DNA of 64,000 nt from Aporrectodea caliginosa (taxonomy: Eukaryota; Annelida; Clitellata; Crassiclitellata; Lumbricidae). The notes beneath the pieces are model-generated. The model was not told the DNA's origin. It worked only from the letters and a program-made list of their open reading frames with translations, and searched no databases. Below, in pieces: positions 1-12,102 of the stretch. Made by a program: the position numbers and the translations under genes. The stretch's first letter is position 1; every line of letters begins with the position of its first letter. The stretch spans positions 1,391,599 to 1,455,598 of the forward strand of contig JACEVL010000082.1 in assembly GCA_020284085.1 (NCBI GenBank), read 5' to 3'.

Positions 1-215
1 TTGCTCTTGTGCATTCCAAGTCTCTGCTCCAAAGGAATGGAATCGACTTCCGCTCTCTCTTCGTAGCTCAAATTCACTTCCTTCCTTCAAAAGCGAAGGA
101 AATATTTCTCTGTGGCTTTCAAGCACTTGGATATCTAATTGCATCTTCTCCTGGCGGCTGACTATCCGCTCCTCAGATTCATATTGCGAAGTGACCGTAT
201 ACGCGCGTTACAAAT
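1..215 (+). pseudogene. LINE 3'-end fragment (CR1/L2-type C-terminus)
   Basis: A decayed reading frame carries the closing pattern of a non-LTR retrotransposon ORF2: a hydrophobic run, then W-N-R-L-P, then L-R and a S-F-K motif, around bases 15-100. In CR1/L2-like LINEs this pattern lies near the end of the reverse-transcriptase protein. Only the last ~40 codons are visible and they are cut by the window edge, so the family is uncertain. The fragment ends in an AT-rich tail near 215. Confidence 0.5.
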
Positions 216-469
216 TTAATTAATAAATAATAATTAATAATTATGATAATGATAATGATATTGTATGCATACTTCCTTACTTAGATGCATAATGCATATT
301 ATATACAAACACCCATGGATATATACATATCAATCTACACACACAATGCCTGCAGAGACGTCTGTATATATATAATAGATATTTGTTACATTGGCTCATT
401 CCCTATGCATTATATGATGAGAGGCTGAAAGGGATTTTCATGAAGAGCCGCATCGTCATGAATTCATGA

Positions 470-758
470 GAATATCGAGAAACTGTCCTCCAACTCTCTA
501 TCTCCCCTTTGCCTCCCGGCGATTGCGATTCCCTTCCACATCCAGAATCTTCCAACAGCTCGTCTCCTTCGATTCCCTCCTCTCATCCTTCTCCTACTAC
601 TCCTTCTCCTCCTCCATCATCATGTATTTCTTCTTCTTGCCAATTCGTCCTTTTGTCAATCTATTTCCTCTGCCTCGAAAATATTCTGATGACGTGCTCT
701 TGGTCTCGTTGTTGTCCAATAATCACATCCACTTTCTCTCTTCCTCACTCTATCTCTT

Positions 759-790
<32 letters not shown>

Positions 791-1060
791 TATTCTACCC
801 TTTCATCCTCTTACCCTTTGCTTATTTCTTCCTTTTTCTTTTTTCTCGCCTTCTCTTCCTTCTCTGTTTTTCTCTTCCTCCTATTTCTCTCATTTTCTTC
901 TCTCTCTTTTCTCTCTTCTTCACCTTCTGCTTCTTTTCGTCGTATTTTTCCGTCATCGCCTTCTTATTCAGCATCATCATCATCATCTTCTTCTCTGTTT
1001 CGTTTTTACTTTCTCTGTCTGCTTCCTGTTTCTCTCTTCATCTTCTACCTCAGCAACTGT
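470..1060. repeat. Pyrimidine-rich low-complexity tract with (TA)n
   Basis: About 600 bases are dominated by C and T on the plus strand, with a (TA)n run at 760-790. The long open frames here encode only Ser/Phe/Leu-rich low-complexity peptide, as expected when TAA, TAG and TGA are rare in pyrimidine-rich DNA. I see no domain and no convincing splice pair, so I do not call a gene. Confidence 0.7.
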
Positions 1061-1361
1061 TAAACTTTTACCAAGACCGTATTGTTCCCATGCGTGGTTT
1101 TATATATTACCCACCCTGCATTCACTTCAAAAACTCTATCGACGCTTCCTTAAATCAATTCACACATTCGATGGCGCTTCAACGCCTCTCCATAATTTAT
1201 ATTCTATGCAGTACATCGTCCGGTCAGACATACATACATATGCATGCATACATACAGACAGACAGACAATAGCAAAAAGACGGACAGCAGCAGAATGATA
1301 ATAATGATGAAACTGAAAAGTATGAGCATCCAAATATGCAGCCAAGTATGTATGTAGATCT

Positions 1362-1590
1362 ATGTATTCATGTATGTATGTGTGTATGTATGTGTGTATG
1401 TATGTATGTATGTATTCATGTATGTATTTAGGTATGTATGTATTCATGTATGTATGTATGTATTCATTTATGTATGTATGTATGTATTCATGTATGTTTG
1501 TACGTACAGTATGTAATCATGTATACATGTATGTATGTATGTATGTATGTATGTAATCATGTATGTATGTATGTATTCATGCATGTATGT
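1362..1590. repeat. (ATGT)n microsatellite, imperfect
   Basis: ATGT repeats are interrupted by ATTC, GTGT and ATGC variants. No flanking SINE body is recognised on either side. Confidence 0.9.
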
Positions 1591-2388
1591 ATTCATGCAT
1601 CTGAACGTTGATATAGCGCCTTTTAGAAACTTTGTAAGAGCACTCAGTATGCAGACTTGACCCACATAACATGCATCACACACGCATACACATAGATATA
1701 AAAATGGAGACTTAGGCCGACACGTATATTATGAGCGGATGACTTAAGCTCTATACGTTTTCGGACCATAAAATCTGCTTCTTGCACTGTTATCAGAGGG
1801 TTCGTATTATAAGACCATGGCAAACAAGACACTTTGCCAGAGGAGGTTCTTATTAAGAAAGAACCTTTAATCATGTTCGGTAAATATGTCCATATCTTCT
1901 ATATCTTTATACATAAATACATACATATATATTACAATGCATATATATAATTTATATATATAGCCATATAAAACTCTATAGATGGTTACATGGATGCAAT
2001 TTATATTGTAGGCCTATTCGGTAAATATGTTTTTCGGTATTTTATTTAGGTACATGCCCTATATAGCAATGCATATTATATATGCATATAAATATATGTT
2101 ATATATAAAACTATATAACGGTATGGATATTTTTGCATGTATCCGAAGATAAACATGTGCATATAAGTACATACGTATATATAGAACACGGTGAGTGGAA
2201 ATAGGAAAAGTGCTAATCTTGGAGAAGATGAGAGTAGGTGATGCGTGATGTTGACGCGAGGAGAATGATTGAAAAGCATTCATGTGCGAAGAGTAGCGCA
2301 AACAACGTTAAAAACCACAGCCTTTAATTATCTATGAGCCGTGCTTACTTCCTCAACTCGATCATTTCTGTTATCTGATTACGGACTT

Positions 2389-2421
2389 AATCTAATCTAA
2401 TCTAATCTAATCTAATCTATT
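2389..2421. repeat. (TCTAA)n pentanucleotide repeat
   Basis: Six near-perfect tandem copies of TCTAA. Short repeated tails of this kind often mark LINE 3' ends, but no LINE body is recognisable immediately beside it. Confidence 0.85.
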
Positions 2422-2489
2422 CTCATCAAGACTTCTGTCTCGTCGTATTAAGAAAGTGAGAACGCTTACATGTGTAATAAGTTTCATTT

Positions 2490-3075
2490 TGTGTGTATCT
2501 GTCTGTGTCCGTCTGCGTGTGTCTGTTTGCCCTTTGTGTTTGTCTGGGTGTGTCTGTCTGTCTGTCTCTATGCATGTTTATGTGTCTGTCCGTGTTTCTG
2601 TCTGGGTGTGTCTGTCTGTCTCTATGTCTGCTCGTGTGTCTGTGTGTCCGTCTGTGTGTCTCTGACTCTGTGTGTCTGGAATGCATGTCTGTCTGTGTGT
2701 CCGTCTATGTCTGTCTGTGTGTGTCTACCAGTCTGTTTGTCTGGGTGTGTCTGTCTGTGTGTATGTCTGTCCGTCTGTCTGTTTATTTCTTTATGTTTGT
2801 CTAGGTGTGTCTGTCTGTCTGTCTGACTGTCTGTCTCTATGCCTGTTTATGTGTCTGCTCGTGTTTCTGTCTGGGTTTGTCTGTCTGTCTCTATGTCTGC
2901 ACGTGTGTCTGTGTGTCCGTCTGTGTGTCTCTGTCTGGAATGCATGTCTGTCTGTGTGTCCGTCTGTGTCTGTCTGTGTGTCTGTTTGTCTGTCTCTGTG
3001 TGTCTATCTGTTTGTCAGTCTGTTTGTCTGGGTGTGTCTGTCAGTGTGTATGTCTGTCCGTCTGTCTGTTTATCT
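2490..3075. repeat. (CTGT)n-rich satellite with a ~259-bp duplicated block
   Basis: Degenerate CTGT/GTGT/CCGT repeats. A longer unit is visible on top of the tetranucleotide: the marker GGAATGCATGTCTGTCTG occurs at 2678 and again at 2937, with similar flanks, so a block of about 259 bp is duplicated. Overlapping open frames in all three frames are Cys/Val/Ser-rich artefacts. Confidence 0.85.
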
Positions 3076-3084
3076 CGAAACTTC

Positions 3085-3560
3085 TCTTAATCTCACTTTT
3101 CATCACTCTTTCTTACTCGCTGACTTTTCTCAAATCAGATACTCGGCTGTAGAACGTCGGTGGTTCACCATAAGTTTGACTTCGGGAGGCGTTACCCAGG
3201 CGAAAAATTTCGACAAGTCACTGCGCACTCTTCCGAACCTTGCCCTATTTAAAAAAGAGGTCAGAACCTGCCTCCTTGACAATAGTCAAGTACAATACAA
3301 TAGTCAATCAATGCGTTATCTAAGTATGGTTATTCATTGTTCTACCACAATTAGTTAATTGACCTAGTTAAGTGTTGTTAGTTAAGCTAGTTATTCTTAT
3401 TTCTTTTTTCTGACAATGCTTTTGTGTGTACTCAACCGTCATCCCTCTGCTAACATGGTACACGGGTATCCCTAACTTTAATAGCGGGACTTCAGTCCCT
3501 TCTGGGTACCCGATTGTTTCCCTTAAAAGTTAATAAGATTATCATGTGATCTGACTGTTT
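3085..3560 (+). pseudogene. LINE 3'-end fragment with 3' UTR
   Basis: Around 3100-3300 a frame gives a LINE ORF2 C-terminal pattern ending in L-A-L-F-K-K-E-V-R-T-C-L-L. The following non-coding part (TCCCTAACTTTAATAGCGGGA, then a T-rich stretch) resembles the 3' UTR at 48905-49000 (TCCCTAATTAGCGGGATC). The two loci therefore look like copies of one family. Truncated at the 5' side by the CTGT satellite. Confidence 0.5.
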
Positions 3561-4056
3561 AAAATTTCCGAACTTATGATCGGTGATTAATGATTATTCT
3601 GGATCACTACTTGTAAACTATTCTCTGGAAGCAATAAAAGGATTGATTGAAAAAATAAAGGACCTGGAGATGTATAATGTCGATCGTCGTGACATTGATA
3701 TTCTTCTTCGGCGAATTTCTCGAAGCTTTTATTTTTACGACCCTAACCAGAATCAAATAAGTGAGGGAAATATTGAATAATTTTATGTTCAATCATCATA
3801 TCCTTCGATATGAAGGTTGCGCTCATGCGTGACTATACGGATCAATTATTATTCTCCAGGACATGGTCAGCATGATTATTATGGTTATTTACGGACGGTT
3901 TCAATATTTCTTAGACTCTTCCTGTCATCGTTCGATCGCTTTTTCTCCATAATACTTTTTTCGTATTCCTTTGACTGCTGCAGCCGCTGTTGGATATATA
4001 CTTATTGCAGTGCTTGTGCATGTGGGTGTGTAACTGTGCATTTGTTTGTATTCGTA

Positions 4057-4293
4057 TTTCATTCATTCATTCATTTCAGATATTTATATAGCGCCCCTTC
4101 CAGATTTCTACTCAGAGGCGCTCCTGACTACAGCGCGGACACTGAATCGGAGTTTCACGCCGAAGCGCATGAACAACTGCGAGTGAAGGACTTGCCCAGG
4201 GTCCCTACGCGGCAGCTTGAGGTGGATTCGAACCCGCAACCCTCTGGCTGCAAGGCACCGAACATACCCCTACTCCACCGCGCCCCACGCGGT
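4057..4293 (-). mobile_element. SINE-A copy 1 (tRNA-derived SINE)
   Basis: Read on the minus strand it starts with a tRNA-like head (GGGGCGCGGTGGAGTAGGGG, then GGTTCGAATCC-type box B), continues with a body containing GCAAGTCCTTCACTCGCAGT, and ends in GGGGCGCTATATAAA followed by a (GAAT)n tail at 4057-4080. It matches the plus-strand copy at 5266 over its full length. Such elements are transcribed by RNA polymerase III and depend on a LINE for reverse transcription. Confidence 0.88.
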
Positions 4294-5265
4294 ATATATC
4301 TATGCATGTAACCATGACCAAAACTTAGCCACCACTTTGTGGGTCAAACTGAACAATCCGTAAGTCAACTAGTTCCATAATCACAATTCAGAACGAGTGG
4401 GCACAGTAAATAGGGAGACCTGATGGGACCTACATGTCCCACTAATTATGGCCCCAGTTATCAGCAGAATAAGATTATGGCGGGGATAATCATGTGCAAT
4501 ATTTGATGCATATTAATGGTAGACACTTCAGCAGCAATTATTGACCAACAGCCAGCAAATTATGACAAAAAATCCCTGATTAAGCCGTAGATAATTACAA
4601 AATTGTCAATCAAAGAGATATGATATGAGCTGCAGTAAAAAAAAACAAATACAGCAATGGAAATCGTGCTTAACGAGTATGCATGGTTCCTCCTAAAACT
4701 CACAATAATATTTTTAGTGCGAATACCCGGAATACACAAAAAAGCATTGCCCTATGTAGGCCCTATGTTTTTATGTATCTTTGTTTGTATGTATTCTTGT
4801 TTCTGTGTATATCTGTAGATATCCGCCTGTTGCTTGTTTCGGGGGACTATGTGCCTCTAATTCCAAATCGAGTTTAATCTCGTATCGTGTGTTCCATGTA
4901 ACGGACCTTTTCCGGTGGAAGCGGACTGCTTAATTCCATTAGTTTCCCCCATCCAAGCGAAAGGGATTAAATCAATCCGTCAGGTGAATTAAAACAAATC
5001 TCTACAATTTACTCGACAAGATATTCATTCGGCACGAGCCGCATATAATTCAGCCACTGCCTTGGAAGAATTTCGACCAATGCTTTACCGGACGCTGCAG
5101 TGGTTCGTGACCTGCTTTGCAAATTGACGTGTGTATTTCCTGCGGGAAGAAAAGCTTGTCGCAGGTATGAAGAAGTTGTCTGGCTTTGTTAAGTATTTTC
5201 TGACTTAACAAACTTACTTAAGTATGTAAGTTTGCCACATGACGTTACAGAGATGAACATGACGT

Positions 5266-5477
5266 GGGGCGCGGTGGTGTAGAGGTATGTTCGGTGCCTT
5301 GCAGCCGGAGGGTTGCGAGTTCGAATCCACCTCAAGCCGCCGCGTAGGGACCCTGCATGGGCAAGTCCTTCACTCGCAATTGCTCATGCACTTCGGCGTG
5401 AAACTCCGATTCAGTGTCCGCGCTGTAGTCGGGAGCGCCTCTGAGTAGAAATCTTGAAGGGGCGCTATAGCAAGTGT
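5266..5477 (+). mobile_element. SINE-A copy 2 (tRNA-derived SINE)
   Basis: The most intact copy. Box A-like TGGTGTAGAGG lies near 5275 and box B-like GAGTTCGAATCC near 5317. The body includes GGCAAGTCCTTCACTCGCAA, and the 3' end folds as a potential hairpin, AGCGCC...GGGCGCT, before a (CATA)n tail. Copies at 4057-4293 and 20019-20207 share this structure. Confidence 0.9.
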
Positions 5478-5596
5478 TCATACATACATACATACATACA
5501 TACATACATACATACATACATACATACATACATACATACATACATACATACATACATACATACATACATACATACATACATACATACATGCATACA
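5478..5596. repeat. (CATA)n tail microsatellite of SINE-A
   Basis: About 28 nearly perfect CATA units directly follow the 3' end of the SINE, so the microsatellite is most simply an expanded SINE tail. Confidence 0.92.
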
Positions 5597-5695
5597 AAGT
5601 CACATATTTAGTGGCAGACTACTGGTGTCCGCCAATAACAGCACAAATATGTGGTTGGACAGGTAACAAGATGATGCGTTCATAATCACCTTATA

Positions 5696-7280
5696 TAGGG
5701 TGTCTAGATAGGTCGAGAACGATTTTGAATGCAGACAAATATATGTTATACACAATATAATATGGAAAGTTGTATACTGGAGGATAGGTTGTTCAAATGA
5801 GAATGTTACGCCAAAAAAATTAGATCACTAGCTCACTTATTAAAATTTTAGCGCCAATATCCGTGACGTCATCAAATTCGTGCCAAGCAAACGTCCAGTT
5901 AGGCCGAAAACAATATTGTACGACCATCATTGTTAATCCACACATAATTAATTAATTAATACAAATTATCATTTAGTATTTAATTATGTTTTCTTTACTC
6001 TTTATTACAGCCTCAAGTCGATTAGGCATCGAGCGGATTAGATTTTTCAGAGTTGTCAGAGGTATCGATGTCCATGCCTTACGAAGCCGACGTTTTAAGG
6101 TGTTCAGTGTCTGGGGTTCGGGATCGGCATAAACAGTTGCCGCCATAATACTCCAAACATTTTCTATTGGTGACAAATCCGGCGAATTAGGCGGCTAGTC
6201 CCCCGGTGAGATGTATCCATTGATATTTGTGTTCAATCATTCGACTGAGGCTTTTGATGTGTGTGCACGTGCACCGTCTTGTTGAAATAATCCTTCGCCG
6301 TTATTGTGAAACATTTTTGTGGCTGTTAACTGAGCGCAGACTGCAGTTCGCTGGAATGCGGGTTTGACCTCTTTCTCCAGTATCTCATTAATGTAATAAC
6401 TCGAAGTGACTGAAGTTTTATTTGGAATGATATGAAGTTTTGTTAATCCAAGAGATGTCATGCCTCCCCACACCAGAACTGAGGGACTGAACTTCACCTG
6501 TGGAGCGCACGGAACAGAACTTTCTTGTGATCCCCACACATCGTCGTTCTTACTGTTAGGTACGTGGTAGAGTTTGAAGGGCGATTCATCACTGAACATA
6601 ACACGCGAACAATCAATATCCTTAAACTTCTTCGCGAAGTTTACTCGGCGAACTTTGTAGGCATCAGTTAACTTTGGGACTTTTTGTCTCTTGAAACTCT
6701 TCCATTTCAGCGTTGTCCGCATATAATGCCTGATTGTCTCTTTGCTTCCAGCAAGGCGTTTGTCTTTTAACCGACGTTCTAATTTTCTCAAACTCTGTCC
6801 TCGCCTATATTTAGACTGTTTGATCAGTTTTTGAGCGGCAGCAGTCAGCACGGACTTTCGACCACCGTGATATCGATTCCGCAGCGTCTCGTTTGGACTC
6901 TGCTTGTAGCGTTTGGCCCACTTGCTAATCCACGATTTAGAACGACCCAATTTCTTTCCTATAACACTGTAACTGTACTTTTCTTCCAATAATGTAATAG
7001 CTTGAGCCCTAATTTGCGATTCATTTAAGGCCGCCATTGCCTAATCGGCGTATTCACTAGTCAATGATAATGCTGCTTGTTTACGTTTGCTTGGCACGAA
7101 TTTGATGACGTCACGGATATTGGCGCTAAAATTTTAATAAATGAGCTAGTGATCTAATTTTTTGGCGTAACATTCTCATTTGAACAATCTATCCTCCAGT
7201 ATACAACTTTCCATATTATATTGTGTATAACATATATTTGTCTGCATTCAAAATCGTTCTCGACCTATCTAGTCACCCTA
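5696..7280 (-). mobile_element. Tc1/mariner-superfamily transposon, complete ends
   Basis: A 1,585-bp element with long inverted terminal repeats of about 198 bp (5696-5894 and 7083-7280), flanked by TA on both sides (5694-5695 and 7281-7282), the target duplication typical of this superfamily. The outer bases read TAGGGTG...CACCCTA. The repeats are nearly identical, including a CGTGACGTCA word near the inner edge, so the insertion is fairly young. The only cargo is a transposase on the minus strand (5973-7037). Confidence 0.95.
5973..7037 (-). pseudogene. Tc1/mariner-type transposase, two in-frame stops
   Basis: A single 354-codon frame, the usual length for IS630-Tc1-mariner transposases, which cut and paste their own element at TA sites. 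Residues 1-125 hold the helix-turn-helix DNA-binding region (GRSKSWISKWAKRYKQ is a clear recognition helix). The catalytic triad is visible: D150 in MFSDES, D254 in FQQDGARAHT, E292 in LSPIENVW. Exactly 37 residues separate D254 from E292, unlike the 34 of classic Tc1, so it resembles the DD37E group. The frame is broken by TGA at codon 267 (bases 6237-6239) and TAG at codon 281 (6195-6197), both between the second and third catalytic residues; no frameshift is needed to read through. TAG lies where relatives usually have Trp, so TGG to TAG is a likely change. It cannot be active as it stands. The ATG at 7037 gives the best family fit. Confidence 0.93.
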
Positions 7281-7282
7281 TA

Positions 7283-8285
7283 GAATGGGATAAAATCAGA
7301 TTGAAGCCACTATAAGTTATAGATCAATAAACTGTATTTTTAAGTAGATAGCAATAATGACATTTGTGAAACGTTTAGCATTACAGAGGTAGCACCGTGA
7401 AGATACCATTTCTAAATTTAACAGGCGTTTGAATGTTCCATAAGATGTTATACTTCTAACATGGAAAGGTATAAGTTGTGCAACCAAATTTGCCCCACTG
7501 AAAATGTTTCCTTTTTAGTCCTCGTGCTAACATGAATTTTGGTGAAAGGATTACTGCTATTCCTAGTACAGTATCATATTTATAAATGAACACCGGAATT
7601 AAGTGTAAAATAATTGTTTTACTACTGGCTGCACAGGCAGAGTTGTAGCTAACTCGGTGATTTCTTGAAACTACCTAACTACACCTATGCCATTTGATTC
7701 CAATTTAAGTAATAAGTTGTAGCCTAAATTATCTTTGGAAGTAATCGCTATAAAATGATTCATCATTACCCACTAGCACTTAATTTTGTAGGTAGCTAAA
7801 ACAGCTAATACCAAGACGGATGATGGTGGACTGGATGATGGTGTAGGCTATGGATACAACAAACTAAAGGTGAGGACCCAGCATCGCGAGGAGTGGCGAC
7901 ATTGGACGTTCGAACCTGCCCAACGGCAGAGAACTTGAAGAAGGTAAAGCATATTTACGTCACTGCTTTATACGCGGAATAAACTGATGTATGACGTCAT
8001 TTATTTTTGTAATTACATCATAATCTTTGTTTTAAAAATGACGCTATTTACGGAGAATAGTGGATCGCATCATTTATCGATAAGTGACGCTATTTATAAC
8101 GTACTTTACCGATGTTGGTTTTCAGTTAAGTCGACGCAAGTTTTCCCAGAAAAGACGACTTCGTGCAATAGATATTATGACGAATACAGAACACAGGACA
8201 ACGGATGTGACGATTATTCCTTAGGCTACTTAAATTGTGCACCATCAAAGTTCTTCATGGACATTTTACGATGACAGATGAATCG
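7283..8285. other. No recognisable gene
   Basis: About 1 kb of AT-rich unique-looking sequence between the Tc1 element and a purine-rich repeat. Short open frames (for example 7987-8274) show no domain. I see nothing I can name. Confidence 0.5.
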
Positions 8286-8289
8286 ATTG

Positions 8290-8545
8290 CTTGATGAAAG
8301 AGACAGAGAGAGACAGAGAGAGACAGAGAGAGACAGAGAGAGACACACACAGATAGGAGACAGAGAGAATATCTAGACTACATATGACGATGTGATGATT
8401 ATATTTTACTTGAATTATGCATCTTCGAAGTTCTTTATGGACATTTTATGATGATAGAGGGATCGATTATTTGATGAAAGACAGAGACAGACAGATACAA
8501 ATACAGACAGATAGACAAATAGACAGAGAGACAGGCAGACAGATC
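8290..8545. repeat. AGACAGAG-type purine repeats
   Basis: Two clusters of (GAGACA)n-like repeats (8296-8360 and 8480-8540). Flanking segments resemble each other: AAAGTTCTTCATGGACATTT at 8248 and GAAGTTCTTTATGGACATTT at 8429, each followed by GATGA, ATCGATT and TTGATGAAAGA. A ~180-bp block carrying the purine repeat has therefore been tandemly duplicated. Confidence 0.75.
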
Positions 8546-9179
8546 AAGGGGAACCAGAGATGATAAATAGTCTACATGTAACGGTGACGATAAAAATCAA
8601 TGACTTTATAACAATATCGATATAATTAAATACATCGCAATCTTGTCGTGCAAAGAACCATGTACAAAGCATAACTGGGTGTATGTGGGTGTGTGGGTGT
8701 GTACGTACGCGCATGTGTATTTATATGGCGCCTTTATATCCACTCAGATCGATTTAATTTACCGATTGCAAGTGACTGTTTCTATTCGTTTCCAGTTCGG
8801 AGAAACAGAAGATTCCTCTAGATACTGTAAACAATAATAATAATAACAATAATGACGAATAATTTACATGGGGCCGTTACAAAGGCGACTAAATTCATGT
8901 ACGATAACACTGGACACTGATGCGGTAGTAAAATGCATATAATATATATTATGTGGCTGATCATCAGACTGTGATAGTTGAAGTTGTCGGTCAAACAAAA
9001 GTTTATCCTGTTACTGAAAACAGCATGGAGTGAATGTCTATATCGTCTATTTATCAGACACCACATCGATTGCCAAACTAATGACTGTCTGCTGAAGACA
9101 TAACTCTCTTCAGAGCTGTAACATCTCTCTTCAGGGCAGCAACATATCTTTTCAAGGCAGTAACATCTCTCTTCAGGGC

Positions 9180-9488
<309 letters not shown>

Positions 9489-10120
9489 AGACTGTCATTT
9501 ATAGCACGCCTGAACAAAATAGGAATCGTGCACAAAACATCGCTAACCTCTCAGTTGCTGCTGCTGTTGTTGCTGCTGCTGCTGCTGATGTTGTTTGTTT
9601 GTTTGTATGAATATGCCGACCATCTTCTGATTGTTCGATTTAATCTGGGCGTTCGTCTCTCGTCTCACTGTATTCGCTCGTCTTGGGCAATCGAATGAAC
9701 CACAGTGGCGAACAACCCAACACCCACCTCCCAGGACACCCCTCGTGGATTTATTTGCACACAATCAGACGCCAAATCTTCTTACGTCGGTCTACTACGT
9801 CATCAAAGCTCCTTTTATGACGTAATTCGTTATATCTCTCTCGAAAGTCAAACATCGTTACGAGGCCAATTCTTTCTTCTTTTACGATTCTCGGCATCTT
9901 ATGCGCCGCCTTTGTAAAGATGGAATGATCAGTTGACCCAGATTACGCAATATCATATGGGCCGTCCATCATCTAAATACTACTAGTTATCTAATGTAGC
10001 CAAATACTACTGGATATCAAATGTAGCTATATAGGCTACTACTAGTCATCTAATGCAGCTAAATCTACTACTAGTTATAGGCCTAGTCTACATGTACGTG
10101 TGAATGCATGCATGCATATT

Positions 10121-10378
10121 AATAATAAAATTCTTTATTGAAACAATCCGGTTGACAAACTGCAACCGGTTACAATGTACAGTTATGCAATTGAAACAAT
10201 TCACAGGAACACAAATGACAGAAGACATAAATCTTAACTACTAACAGAACAGACAGCCTGCAATACACGGCGCTAATATATAGCAGCCTACAAAGCATGT
10301 CCGCCTACGGATCTCGATCTCGGTACCTCTCGCTCTCTATGCCAGTGTGTTATCCAATGCGATGTCGGGCCCCCATGC
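10121..10378 (-). mobile_element. SINE-B copy 1 (tRNA-derived SINE)
   Basis: On the minus strand the head reads GGGGGCCCGACATCGCATTGG, followed by GAGCGAGAGGTACCGAGATC and a body with AGGCTGTCTGTTCTGTTAG. The 3' end is GGTTGCAGTTTGTCAACCGG, then ATTGTTTCAATAAAGAAT and an ATT-rich tail. Copies at 16453-16750 and 28043-28260 are alignable end to end. Confidence 0.88.
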
Positions 10379-10502
10379 ATGCATGCATGTATGTATGTAT
10401 GTATCCATGTATGTAGGTATGCACGTTTGTATGTATTCGTATATGTATTTACTATTTACGTATTAAAATTTTTTATGTAGGCCTACGTTTGTATGTGGGA
10501 GA

Positions 10503-10522
10503 GGGGAGGGGAGGGGTTGGGG
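10503..10522 (+). other. G-quadruplex motif
   Basis: Four runs of four G separated by loops of 1, 1 and 2 bases. The pattern fits a stable intramolecular quadruplex. No adjacent promoter or gene is recognised. Confidence 0.6.
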
Positions 10523-10919
10523 AGATTAATCATATATGCCTTTTGTTTTCAATTCATCGCACCATGTATGCCTTGGACGCGAGGAACAAAACTATGGGAC
10601 AAGAAGTCAGTCAGGATGCGACCGACTGCGTTTAATGGACGGCCATATTTTATGGAGATTTTATGCAAATGAACGCCTACGTCGCTATAGGAATTGAAAA
10701 GCAGTCGTAGTTTCTGCAGATGAAGAAACTATGTCTGCTGCTTCAACGTGTTTCGAATGCACATCAGCCTCGTTTTCCCTATAGAGCCGTCGCTTTTAAC
10801 TAAGTAACTAAGCGCTCCTGCATTTTGTTGCATTGTATCATAGAGTCATAGACTATAAAACTTTAAGACTTTAATTTATATGTCCTGGACAGGTCCTTCC
10901 ACCTGAGTGCCATGAAAAG

Positions 10920-11150
10920 AGAGCAGGTGTACACGGTGTATCCAGGGAGCATCACCACCACCAGGTGTAAAGGTGTATCCATGGCAGGGAGCATCACCAC
11001 CACCACCTAGAGCCCTGCGCCGGCCGCGCCGCGCCGCCGCCGCCGACATTTTTCGGACGCCGCCGCCGCCAATTTTTGTGGATCGGCGCGCCGACGCCGC
11101 CGCCGCCGATAATTCTTCGGCGCGCCGCCGATGCCACGCTGAAGGGTTTA
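10920..11150. repeat. CGCCGCCG-rich block, related to 15225-15365
   Basis: An island of GCGCCGCCGCCGCC and CGGCGCGCCG words in AT-rich surroundings. A second block at 15225-15365 shares the same words and the same edge (AGAGCCCT next to CACCACCA), in inverted arrangement. A 43-bp unit containing GGAGCATCACCACCACCA is repeated at 10945 and 10988. The sharp edges suggest a transposon terminus, possibly hAT-like (GGGCTCTGCGCCG), but I cannot pair the ends. Confidence 0.55.
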
Positions 11151-11214
11151 ATTGTTTTGTTGCATTTTTCATGTTTTGCATGATTTCACGATAAATTGTT
11201 GCTTCAGTGGGTAA

Positions 11215-11325
11215 TAGAAATAGGCACAGAAATACAGCCAGACAGACAGAGACAGACACAGATACAGAGACAAAGACAGAGACAGAGAGACAGACAGACA
11301 CAGACAGGCAGGCAGCAGACAGATG
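11215..11325. repeat. (CAGA)n-rich repeat
   Basis: Imperfect CAGACAGA/GACAGAGA tandem repeats, followed by GGATGGAT-type repeats to about 11400. Confidence 0.8.
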
Positions 11326-11399
11326 ATGGGATGAATGGATAGATAGATGGATCGTTTAGTGGGATGGATGGATGAATGGATGGATGGTTGTCATTGTTT

Positions 11400-12094
11400 G
11401 GATTGAATGACTGATAGATTGAATAGACGGATAGGAATGAGAGAAGATCGAAAAGGTCCTTTGTCTTACATGCATACTACATTATATATGTAAGACAGGG
11501 GATATATACGGTGATTGGATTGTCGGGGGGTTGGGAGTGTTAAATCCCCGAATTCATTTTCAACCCCTCCAGTTAATTCCATGAAATTACCTGTGGGGTT
11601 AAGTTAACCCCTCAGAGCAGCTTTCAGTGAAAGCACGCACATGTAAAGAATACTTTATTATAATCTATACAATATCGGTAGTATTAAGTAATAGGCCTGG
11701 GGCGAACCGCCCTCGCACCCCTCCTGGTTGTATGCCGGCACCCCTCCTAGTTTTATTCCGGCGCCCCTCATGACCAGACCCGCCCGTCATGGTGCGCTGC
11801 TATAACGGGCCACGGGCTTGGCATTGACGAGGTTTAGTTATTTTCTTAACCCAAATAATGTGCTTCCCCAAGTATAGCTGTTCTGTCTATCTTAAGGTAA
11901 GTAATTAGGGAGGGGCCGGAGGGGAAGACAGGTAGCATCGAAATGCCACGGAAGATTGGCATAACCCTGAATTGACCCTCATTTTCCGTGTGAACAAAGT
12001 GTCCTTTCTCTCAGGATTTAGGGTAAAAGTTCCAAAGTGCAAGAGTCATCCATTCGCAAAACGCATACATAGTGAATGAGTCATACTTGATATG
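11400..12094. other. No recognisable gene
   Basis: About 700 bp without a supported frame. It holds a word pair around CACCCCTCCTGGTTGTATGCCGG and CACCCCTCCTAGTTTTATTCCGG (11715-11762), a short tandem duplication of ~30 bp. Confidence 0.45.
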
Positions 12095-12102
12095 ATACCC
12101 AT

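Noticed and set aside
3583..3780. 65-codon frame with ordinary composition (starts M-I-N-D-Y-S)
   Set aside because: It follows a LINE 3' end, matches no family I know, and lacks supporting splice or promoter signals. The opposite strand is also open. Not enough to call a gene.
2388..5600. Possible CRISPR or telomere arrays among the short tandem repeats
   Set aside because: All are contiguous simple repeats without unique spacers, and TCTAA or CTGT units are not telomeric repeats (TTAGGG or similar).
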